In this document: in pieces, positions 1-5,555 of the stretch
Layout: every line of letters begins with the position of its first letter
Position numbering within the stretch: position 1 is the stretch's first letter
Assembly: GCA_034436235.1 (NCBI GenBank)
Contig: DAOTWB010000127.1
Span: forward strand, 1-11,942
DNA from: CP2-2F sp034436235
Lineage (GTDB): Bacteria > Chloroflexota > Anaerolineae > Aggregatilineales > UBA2796
DNA: 11,942 bases
Direction of reading: 5' to 3'
Translations under genes and position numbers: made by a program
The notes under the pieces: model-generated
Database searches by the model: none
What the model was told of the DNA's origin: nothing
The model's input: the letters and a program-made list of their open reading frames with translations, nothing else

Positions 1-56
1 TTTATGTCTACGCTGATTGGCGCGTCTACAGCCTTGCGCCGTGACGCGCCTGCCAT
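1..56 (-). CDS. Possible start of an unknown gene, cut by the window edge
   Basis: An ATG at 56-54 lies 3 bases after the stop codon of the preceding minus-strand gene and stays open for 18 codons to the window edge. The readable start is MAGASRRKAVDAPISVDI. An AAGG about 7 bases before the ATG, inside the end of the upstream gene, could serve as a ribosome binding site. The tight spacing suggests it is the next gene of the yraN-miaA cluster. The piece is too short to identify, and a chance open stretch cannot be excluded. Confidence 0.35.
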   Translation of the reverse strand, partial: MAGASRRKAVDAPISVDI

Positions 57-59
57 GCC

Positions 60-380
60 TCAGCCTTGATTGCGCGTCCGCTCGCGCCGCATTTCTAGCT
101 CGTATAGCTCCTGCAGGCGCTTTTGGATGCTTTCAGCAGAGAAGCGCGCTGCGCTGACGTTGCGCGCTATGTCCACGAAGACCTGAATCAGCTCTGCCAA
201 AACGAGCACAGGCAGCGCAACCAAGAAGACGACCGCGACTTGGACGATAAAAAACAGGAAATCAAATCCGCCAAACGATCTGCTCGAGCTGGCGAACGCA
301 GCGATGACGCCAATGATCAAGGCGCCGTAGCCGAGCAGATTCAACAAGCCTCTCAATGTGCCTAAAGCAGGATAGTCCAT
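60..380 (-). CDS. Small two-helix membrane protein of unknown function
   Basis: The 106-residue product has two hydrophobic segments, at about residues 11-31 and 40-65, separated by a short Ser/Gly/Phe loop. Its charged, helix-prone tail (about 80-102, including IQKRLQELYELEMRRE) could form a coiled coil or amphipathic helix at the membrane. The pattern AELIQVFVDIARN after the second helix is reminiscent of DUF4282-type small membrane proteins, but that is an impression only. The ATG at 380 has a good ribosome binding site, GAGGAG, 9 bases upstream. It follows the 233-residue gene by 30 bases and probably shares its transcript. It has no enzymatic motif and no recognisable pathway, so the function is unknown. 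The opposite-strand reading over the same bases lacks any protein-like pattern. Confidence 0.75.
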   Translation of the reverse strand: MDYPALGTLRGLLNLLGYGALIIGVIAAFASSSRSFGGFDFLFFIVQVAVVFLVALPVLVLAELIQVFVDIARNVSAARFSAESIQKRLQELYELEMRRERTRNQG

Positions 381-410
381 CTGAGCATCTCCTCAAACTA
401 GCAAACTCAC

Positions 411-1112
411 TCAGCGGTTGACTGTGATCACCACGTCATTGGAGCGGACTTCGCCAATCCAGACGCCTTGATCGCTGAAGATCGGAGTCGGCGTGAGCGG
501 CGCAGGCACTGGCAGCTGTCCGCGTGCGGCGTTGCGGTAGACGGCGATGATGCGATATTGCTGACCGCCTGTCACGCCGCTGGCAGCCAAACGCGCAGGA
601 TCGATCTCGACGCGCACATTGCAGCGCGCGCGCGGCGGCAACACGCGCAGCAAGTTTCGGTCGAAGGCTTGCGGCTGCGGCACTTGCGGACGCACTGTGA
701 ACGGCTCGCCTGCCACGCGACCGTCCAGCGCTTGAATGGCGAAGACGAGTCCCGGCTCTTGCCCTGTGAAGCGGAAACGGATGCTCGGCTCATCGTAGAA
801 GAGCGTCAGCGGCGCCAGACTGGTGTTGACCAAGCGCACTTCCATCACCAGCGGCTCGTTTGCGGCGATGGTCGTCTTCGAGATGATCAGCTCGACGCTC
901 AGCACAGACGGATCGACTCGCGTCGCCAAGATGGATTGATTGTTGCCAGTGATGATCGGACGCGAGAGTCCGTTGCAATCCAAGCCGCTCTCAACGCCCG
1001 GAAAGTAGCGCGTGCCGATCAAGATGCCGATGAAGATCAGCGCGAAAATGATGATCGGACGCTCATTTGGATCTTCCCAGTGTTCGCGAAGCGGTCTTCT
1101 GAAAAAGCCCAC
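411..1112 (-). CDS. Membrane-anchored protein with an extracytoplasmic beta-rich domain, unknown function
   Basis: The 233-residue product has a basic, cytoplasm-like N-terminus (RRPLREHWEDPNERP) and one strong transmembrane helix at about residues 18-35. An extracytoplasmic region follows, with alternating hydrophobic stretches typical of an Ig-like beta sandwich. Residues about 66-115 (LSVELIISKTTIAANEPLVM, then VRLVNTS) resemble the opening strands of BsuPI-like or other Ig-fold surface domains; this is a resemblance, not a firm family call. Two cysteines, C46 and C164, could pair outside the cell. The start is GTG at 1112, only 3 bases after the miaA stop. AGAGGA inside the end of miaA, about 10 bases upstream, supports that start and implies translational coupling. 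Without a signal-peptidase site it is best seen as a single-pass anchored protein. Its role is unknown. Confidence 0.75.
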   Translation of the reverse strand: MGFFRRPLREHWEDPNERPIIIFALIFIGILIGTRYFPGVESGLDCNGLSRPIITGNNQSILATRVDPSVLSVELIISKTTIAANEPLVMEVRLVNTSLAPLTLFYDEPSIRFRFTGQEPGLVFAIQALDGRVAGEPFTVRPQVPQPQAFDRNLLRVLPPRARCNVRVEIDPARLAASGVTGGQQYRIIAVYRNAARGQLPVPAPLTPTPIFSDQGVWIGEVRSNDVVITVNR

Positions 1113-1115
1113 GCG

Positions 1116-2039
1116 CTACGCTTCCTCTCGCAGCCATTCAGCAATCCGTTCTAGCACGGCAGCAGTTTGATCAGCAGAGAACCAGTGCGGCGCGCCGTGA
1201 TGCCTGAACCACGTCTCTTGGCGGCGCACGAAGGCGCGCGTCTCACGTTTGATAGCGGCGACCGCTTCGCTGAGGCTGCATTCGCCGCGCAAGTGTGCGC
1301 CCAACTGCGCATAGCCGAGTCCGCTCAGAGCTGGCAGCCGCCAATTGTAGCCGCGCTGCTGTAACGAGACAACTTCTGCCAGCAAGCCGTCCTGCATCAT
1401 GCGATCAACGCGCGCGTCAAGGCGCGGAAAGAGCGTCTCGCGCGGCAGCCGCAAGCCAATTTCCAAGACTCGGTAAGGCGGCGGCGACTTGCGGCGCTGT
1501 TGGCTGAACGGCTGACCGCTGATCAGGCAGACTTCAAGGGCGCGGATCAGACGGCGCGCGTTGTGCGGATCGATGCGCGCCGCCGACTCAGGATCGAGCG
1601 CGCGCAAACGCTCGACGAGCGCCGCCGTGCCGTGCGCCGCCTGCAAGGCTTCCAGCTCGGCGCGCAAGGCAGGCTCAGGCGGCACTTCAGGCGCGCTCCA
1701 GCCTTCCAGCACAGCGGTCACATATTGCCCTGTGCCGCCGACCAGCAACGGCAGTTTGCCGCGCCTGAGGATATCGGCGATGGCTGCATAAGCGCGCGCT
1801 TGATACTCGGCTAAGGTGAGCGGCTGATCAGGATCGGTGATATCAATCAGATGATGCGGCGCAGCGGCGCGCTCGGCAGGCGTCGGCTTGGCAGTGCCGA
1901 TATCCATGTAGCGGTAGATTTGGCGGCTATCCGCGCCGACGATCTCGCCGTCAAAGCGTTGCGCGATCTGAATGGCGAGCGCCGTCTTGCCGACGCCTGT
2001 GGCGCCGATCAGCGCGATCAGCCTACCAGCTGAAGGCAT
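1116..2039 (-). CDS. miaA: tRNA dimethylallyltransferase MiaA
   Basis: MiaA transfers a dimethylallyl group to N6 of A37 in tRNAs that read codons starting with U, the first step of the ms2i6A/i6A modification that stabilises codon pairing. The 307-residue product has the family motifs in order: the P-loop GATGVGKT (12-19), the substrate-binding DSRQIYRYMDIGTAKPT (37-53), PHHLID (61-66), LLVGGTGQYV, DPHNARRLIRALEV and the C-terminal RRQETWFRHH. Length matches the usual 300-320. I start it at the ATG at 2039 (MPSAGRLIALIG), which places the P-loop at the usual distance. The frame stays open upstream to 2222, but those 61 codons are Ala/Arg-rich and overlap yraN, so they are not used. The first 17 bases overlap the end of yraN, which suggests coupled translation. 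It is the second gene of the cluster read from the 2427-2454 promoter. Confidence 0.95.
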   Translation of the reverse strand: MPSAGRLIALIGATGVGKTALAIQIAQRFDGEIVGADSRQIYRYMDIGTAKPTPAERAAAPHHLIDITDPDQPLTLAEYQARAYAAIADILRRGKLPLLVGGTGQYVTAVLEGWSAPEVPPEPALRAELEALQAAHGTAALVERLRALDPESAARIDPHNARRLIRALEVCLISGQPFSQQRRKSPPPYRVLEIGLRLPRETLFPRLDARVDRMMQDGLLAEVVSLQQRGYNWRLPALSGLGYAQLGAHLRGECSLSEAVAAIKRETRAFVRRQETWFRHHGAPHWFSADQTAAVLERIAEWLREEA

Positions 2040-2382
2040 CGCGCACGATCTCGACCGTGCCGCTGTGATAGTCAATCGCGGCAAGATCGAAGCGGCAAGC
2101 GACGTCGCCGCAACTGGCGCTGTGCAGATAAGCGGTCGCTGCGCTGCGCAGGCGCGCCAATTTGCGCGCTGAGACGCTCTCAGCGGCAGCTTCAGCGCCT
2201 GCCGCGCAGCCGCGCACCTCAATGAAGACTAACTCGCCGTCGTGCCGTGCGATCAGGTCAATTTCGCCTTCAGGGCAGCGCCAGTTGCGCGCCACAATCT
2301 GATAACCTGCGCGCTGCAGCGCTTGCTCGGCGTGCGTTTCGCCCTGCGCGCCTTTCTTGCGAAGATTTGTCTTGATGGACAT
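2023..2382 (-). CDS. yraN: YraN/UPF0102 family nuclease-like protein
   Basis: UPF0102 proteins are small proteins with a restriction-endonuclease-like fold (Holliday-junction-resolvase-related), of uncertain role in DNA processing. The 119-residue product shows the family layout: GAQGETHAEQALQRAGYQIV near the start, ARNWRCPEGEIDLIARHDGE (31-50), then LVFIEVRG (51-58) and RFDLAAID (98-105). The acidic residues E40, D42 and E55 match the active-site pattern. The usual EVK lysine is Arg57 here, a conservative change. I chose the ATG at 2382 because homologues begin close to MSIKTNLRKKGAQGE. A GTG at 2421 in the same frame would add 13 residues and sits 5 bases after the promoter -10 box, so a leaderless longer form is possible. 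The gene leads the cluster with miaA. Confidence 0.92.
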   Translation of the reverse strand: MSIKTNLRKKGAQGETHAEQALQRAGYQIVARNWRCPEGEIDLIARHDGELVFIEVRGCAAGAEAAAESVSARKLARLRSAATAYLHSASCGDVACRFDLAAIDYHSGTVEIVRDAFSW

Positions 2383-2402
2383 CAGCAACCTGTACAGACT
2401 GA

Positions 2403-2446
2403 CAATAGCTCCATGCCGCACTGCTCAGTGTAGCATGGAGCTATTG
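2403..2446. repeat. Perfect 14-bp inverted repeat around the yraN -10 box
   Basis: The arms CAATAGCTCCATGC (2403-2416) and GCATGGAGCTATTG (2433-2446) are exact reverse complements separated by 16 bases. A smaller CACTG/CAGTG pair (2419-2423 and 2426-2430) nests inside the loop. The right arm occupies the spacer of the yraN promoter, and the left arm lies just past the predicted start site. There is no T-run on either side, so a classic terminator is unlikely. It could be an operator or a structured 5' leader. Confidence 0.85.
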
Positions 2447-2454
2447 CTTGTCAA
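2427..2454 (-). promoter_or_regulatory. Sigma-70-type promoter of the yraN-miaA cluster
   Basis: On the minus strand a perfect -35 box TTGACA (2454-2449) is followed after 16 bases by TACACT (2432-2427; 4 of 6 consensus bases). A second TTGACA copy lies at 2461-2456. The expected start of transcription is near 2420, about 38 bases before the yraN ATG. One arm of a perfect 14-bp inverted repeat fills almost the entire spacer, which implies regulation. Identified by eye only. Confidence 0.6.
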
Positions 2455-2482
2455 TTGTCAAAGGGCGATACGGGCTAAGCCG

Positions 2483-3763
2483 TCACACTTTGCCTGCCCT
2501 GATCTTGTTGTACATCGCCTGCGTCGCTTTAGACGGCTGAATGCCGAGCGTGCGCCGCAAGATATCTGAGAGCTTCTCGTACTGCGCAATGGCTTTCGTG
2601 ATCTCGCCGCGCAAGCTGTAAAGCGACATCAGCTCGCGATGGATGTCTTCGCGCTGCGGCACTTCACGCATGGCGCGCAGATAGAAGTGGATCGAGCGCT
2701 CAGTGTCGTTCTGCGAGCGATAAAGGCGCGCGATGCCGATCAAGGCTTCAGCGTAGGCAAGACGCAGCTGCTCGCGGCGCTTGACGACCCATGCCATGTC
2801 GTTCTTGTACAGGAACGGCGTGCGATAGAGCTTGATCGCGCTGTACCACACTTGCGGATCGTCGGGCGGATTCAGGCGCGCGTTCTCGATGATGCGCTCG
2901 AAGTGTGCCACGTCATAGTGAACTGCCATCTGCCCTGAAGGACGGTAAAAGCCGCCGATATACTGTGTCAGCTCATAGCCAAGCCGCTCGCTGATCTTCC
3001 GCTTAGTGACATGGAAAACGTTAGTGGCTTCTTTGGTGGGCAGATCGGGCCAGAATGTCTCGAAGACTTCGTCGCGCGTCACCATCGGATGATCCACGAA
3101 GAAGTAGAATAGGTTGCGCGGCAGCGGACCGTCCCAAGTCGTGATCGGCTTGCCATCCACGAAGACATAGCCTGCCGCCAAACCGTAGACTTCCAAGTGT
3201 GCAGGCGCGCGGCGGCTCGGATTGAAGATGCCTTCGTCCAGCGTCATGTCATCGCCGAAGACGACGCCTGTGCCTTGATACACGATATCCGACCACATCT
3301 GGTAATCCAGCAGGCGGCTGTTGATGACGACTTTCAGGTCTTCGGGCAACACTTGCGCCAGCCGCTCGAAGAACGCTAGGAGCGTACCACGATTGACTTC
3401 AGGATTGGTCAACAGCAGGTCGGCGTTATCCAAAACGAGATAGGTCGGCTTAGGATTCGCTCGGCGCAGGTCGTTCACGAGCGCATCGGCGCACTCGGCA
3501 GGCGATGCTTTCCGTTCAGCCGCTTGCACGCTCTGCGCGCCAAAGTTTGGATCGAAGTCGCGAAGACCTTCAGCCAGCTCTTGCAGGAAGGCGTGCAAGT
3601 CCACGGTCTTAGTGAGCGCGTAGTAGTAGGCTTCGCTGCCTGTCTGCAAAAACCAAGCCAACAACGCGTTCCGACTGCGCAAGCGCGGCGAGAGCAGGAT
3701 CAAGCTGCGCTCTTGCGTCTTCTCCACGAAAGTTTCAGGTGTGAATTGGTTATAGGCGTTCAT
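2483..3763 (-). CDS. BTAD-type transcriptional regulator with a degenerate NTPase-like N-terminal domain
   Basis: The 426-residue product reads as three parts. Residues about 1-180 look like a STAND/AAA-type NTPase core: a Walker B-like strand TYLVLDNADLL (107-117) and a following strand with KVVINSRL (144-151), as in MalT-like regulators. Where the Walker A loop should be (about 20-34) there is LILLSPRLRSRNALL, with no GxxxxGK[ST]; ATP binding is probably lost. Residues about 190-280 fit an OmpR-like winged helix (LFYFFVDHPMVTRDEVFETF and VFHVTKRKISERLG). Residues about 284-425 are helical TPR-like repeats of the bacterial transcriptional activator domain, with the typical end TLGIQPSKATQAMYNKI. 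It is therefore a SARP/BTAD-like DNA-binding regulator. The ATG at 3763 (MNAYNQFTPE) is preferred because the 20 codons before it look non-coding, but the ribosome binding site is weak. Its targets are unknown. Confidence 0.85.
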   Translation of the reverse strand: MNAYNQFTPETFVEKTQERSLILLSPRLRSRNALLAWFLQTGSEAYYYALTKTVDLHAFLQELAEGLRDFDPNFGAQSVQAAERKASPAECADALVNDLRRANPKPTYLVLDNADLLLTNPEVNRGTLLAFFERLAQVLPEDLKVVINSRLLDYQMWSDIVYQGTGVVFGDDMTLDEGIFNPSRRAPAHLEVYGLAAGYVFVDGKPITTWDGPLPRNLFYFFVDHPMVTRDEVFETFWPDLPTKEATNVFHVTKRKISERLGYELTQYIGGFYRPSGQMAVHYDVAHFERIIENARLNPPDDPQVWYSAIKLYRTPFLYKNDMAWVVKRREQLRLAYAEALIGIARLYRSQNDTERSIHFYLRAMREVPQREDIHRELMSLYSLRGEITKAIAQYEKLSDILRRTLGIQPSKATQAMYNKIRAGKV

Positions 3764-3872
3764 CGCTTTTCTGCTTTCTATGCCCTTTGTCTGATACATC
3801 CGATATGGGATCGAACCACGCAAGCCATCTTTCTAAAGTATATTTCTTATCTCACGGCACACTCTTACCAAG

Positions 3873-3901
3873 ATTATAATCTATTCAATCGAATAAAGCA
3901 A
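3873..3901 (-). promoter_or_regulatory. Sigma-70-type promoter of the BTAD regulator gene
   Basis: On the minus strand TTGCTT (3901-3896) is followed after 17 bases by a perfect TATAAT (3878-3873). The expected start site is near 3866, giving a leader of about 100 bases before the ATG at 3763. The -10 box sits in the self-complementary ATTATAAT. The region is clearly more AT-rich than the flanking genes. Confidence 0.6.
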
Positions 3902-3944
3902 GATCGCGAGTGAGTATTTCTGATGCATCTGTTGTGATCTATGC

Positions 3945-3989
3945 AATTGCACCAAATGTGATGTAAAACGGCACATTTTCTGCACAATT
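3945..3989. promoter_or_regulatory. Dyad-symmetric element upstream of the BTAD regulator promoter
   Basis: The 287-base gap between hisS and the BTAD gene (3764-4050) holds a 7-bp inverted repeat, AAATGTG (3954-3960) and CACATTT (3972-3978), separated by 11 bases. An outer AATTG/CAATT pair (3945-3949 and 3985-3989) roughly flanks it. The palindrome TGCAATTGCA overlaps at 3942-3951. The element lies about 80-120 bases upstream of the predicted start site of the BTAD gene, where an activator site would be plausible. It is also about 60 bases past the hisS stop, so a weak hairpin in the hisS transcript is the alternative. Nothing else is visible in this gap besides the BTAD promoter. Confidence 0.4.
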
Positions 3990-4050
3990 CAGCATTTGAG
4001 CAGGCGCGGAATGTGAGCCGCGTCAATGCGCACGAAATTCTCATCGAGTT

Positions 4051-5424
4051 TTAATGATCCGTTAAACTTCTGAGAAGCGCTTGCGCGCGCTGAGCGGCTT
4101 CAGCGTGTGGACAGAGCGATTCGTGTTGATCGCGGAGACGCTTGAACTTGACCGCGCCTGCCGCCAGTTCATCTTCGCCTAGCAAGGCGACCAGCGGAAT
4201 GCCGCGCTTATCGGCGTAGGCGAGCTGCTTGCCTAGCTTGGCGCTGCCGGCGAACACTTCCACCGATAGCCCTGCTTTGCGCAATTGGTTCGCCAAGCGC
4301 AACACGGCAGGGCGCAACGACTCGTTGAAAACAGTCATCAGCACTTGGACGACCGTGCGCTGCAACGGCTCAGGATACATGCCGCGCTTTTCCATCAGCA
4401 CGATCAGGCGCTCGATGCCTAAGCTCACGCCAACAGTCGGCAGCGATGTCTTGCGGAACAAGCCGATCAGATCGTCGTATCTGCCGCCGCCTGCCAAACT
4501 GCCCACGCGCTCTTCAGGATCGGCGCTGAGCGAGACCACTTCAAAGATCGGACCGGTGTAATAGCCAAGGCCGCGCACCATCGCAGGATCGAAGGCGACC
4601 ATCTCGCTCGGAATCTCGCTCGCCTCAAGATAGGCGAACACGCGCTCTAGCTCTGCCAAGCCTTCTAAGGCGAGCGGCACAGCGGCAAGAGTCTGGCGCA
4701 GTTGCGCCAAGTGCGCCGATGCAGCCGCATAGCCGCGCTCAGCCGTCGCTTCCGCGCCGATCAGCGCCATGATGCGCGCCACCAGCTCAGCCGCGATTCC
4801 GCTTTTGAGCAGCTCTTCGCGCACGCCGTCCGCGCCGATCTTGTCCAGCTTGTCAATGGCGCGATACAGATCGGCGAGCGCAGCGCCTTCCAAGCCGACA
4901 TACATGCCGATGCCTGTCAGCAGCTTGCGATTGTTGATCTTGACGGCGAAATCGCTGAAACCAAGCCGCTGTAAAGCAGCGACCGCCACGCTGATCACTT
5001 CGGCATCGGCTTCCATGCCTTCCACGCCGACGCAATCCACGTCGCACTGGTAGAACTCGCGAAATCTGCCGCGCTGTGGACGCTCGGCGCGCCACACAGG
5101 CGCAATTTGGTAGCGGCGGAAAGGCAGGCTGAGCTTGCCTTCGTGCATGGCGAAGGCGCGCGCCAATGGCACGGTCAGGTCGTAGCGCAAGGCGAGCTTT
5201 TCCTTGCCGCCAGGATGCTGCGCGTGGAAGATCAGCTTTTCGGCGTCAGCGCCATACTTGCCCAGCAGAGTCTCTTCAAGTTCCAGCACAGGCGTCTGCA
5301 GCGGCTCATAGCCGAACGCCTCGAAGACCTGCGCCACGCGCTCGATGACGAATTGACGACGTATTAGCTCTTCAGGCAGGAAATCGCGCATTCCGCTCGG
5401 CAAGCGCGGCGTGATTCTTTCCAC
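4051..5424 (-). CDS. hisS: Histidyl-tRNA synthetase
   Basis: HisRS attaches histidine to tRNA-His in the cytoplasm. The 457-residue protein has the class II core: the N-terminal PRLPSGMRDFLPEE, motif 2 in PVWRAERPQRGRFREFYQCD (109-128), the histidine-binding region VRGLGYYTG (283-291), AGGGRYDDLIG (311-321) and motif 3 VGVSLGIERL (331-340). The C-terminal anticodon-binding domain covers about 355-457. Two features place it in the archaeal/eukaryote-like sequence type: RYDLTVPLAR (80-89) where the E. coli type has a RPEGT-like stretch, and REFYQCD after motif 2. The Asp of the common RGLDYYTG signature is Gly287. The start is GTG at 5424, with AAGGG about 8 bases upstream and a good promoter further up. 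The amylase stop lies 131 bases upstream, so hisS is probably its own unit. Confidence 0.96.
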   Translation of the reverse strand: MERITPRLPSGMRDFLPEELIRRQFVIERVAQVFEAFGYEPLQTPVLELEETLLGKYGADAEKLIFHAQHPGGKEKLALRYDLTVPLARAFAMHEGKLSLPFRRYQIAPVWRAERPQRGRFREFYQCDVDCVGVEGMEADAEVISVAVAALQRLGFSDFAVKINNRKLLTGIGMYVGLEGAALADLYRAIDKLDKIGADGVREELLKSGIAAELVARIMALIGAEATAERGYAAASAHLAQLRQTLAAVPLALEGLAELERVFAYLEASEIPSEMVAFDPAMVRGLGYYTGPIFEVVSLSADPEERVGSLAGGGRYDDLIGLFRKTSLPTVGVSLGIERLIVLMEKRGMYPEPLQRTVVQVLMTVFNESLRPAVLRLANQLRKAGLSVEVFAGSAKLGKQLAYADKRGIPLVALLGEDELAAGAVKFKRLRDQHESLCPHAEAAQRAQALLRSLTDH

Positions 5425-5478
5425 AATGCTACCCTTATACAGCGCGCAGAGACATACTCAACTGAGAACATATCTTAC

Positions 5479-5507
5479 ATTGTAATCCGCTGAAGTAAAG
5501 TAGTCAA
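5479..5507 (-). promoter_or_regulatory. Sigma-70-type promoter of hisS
   Basis: On the minus strand TTGACT (5507-5502) and TACAAT (5484-5479) are separated by exactly 17 bases; each box matches the consensus at 5 of 6 positions. The expected start is near 5472, giving a leader of about 48 bases. I see no T-box-like leader between the promoter and hisS. Confidence 0.7.
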
Positions 5508-5528
5508 TCCTTTCTATGCGAGTTCTAT

Positions 5529-5550
5529 ATAAGATTATTACAACTCTTAT
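5529..5550 (-). other. Weak AT-rich inverted repeat just after the amylase gene
   Basis: ATAAGA (5529-5534) and TCTTAT (5545-5550) flank a 10-base loop, starting 6 bases past the amylase stop. The stem is short and AT-rich and no T-run follows on the minus strand. It is at best a poor terminator for the amylase transcript and may be chance in an AT-rich gap. Confidence 0.25.
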
Positions 5551-5555
5551 GTAAT

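Noticed and set aside
468..1154. Long plus-strand open frame opposite the 233-residue gene
   Set aside because: Arg/His/Gln/Asp-rich composition without hydrophobic pattern or motif. The minus-strand product has a clear membrane anchor, start signal and operon spacing.
2040..2222. 61-codon N-terminal extension of MiaA
   Set aside because: Overlaps yraN, is Ala/Arg-rich and would place the P-loop far from its normal position. The ATG at 2039 gives a normal-length MiaA.
2403..2446. Inverted repeat as an intrinsic terminator
   Set aside because: No T-run follows on either strand, and a promoter with good boxes overlaps it.
3764..3823. 20-codon N-terminal extension of the BTAD regulator
   Set aside because: The reading is open but looks non-coding, in an AT-rich leader, and the domain begins naturally at the ATG at 3763.
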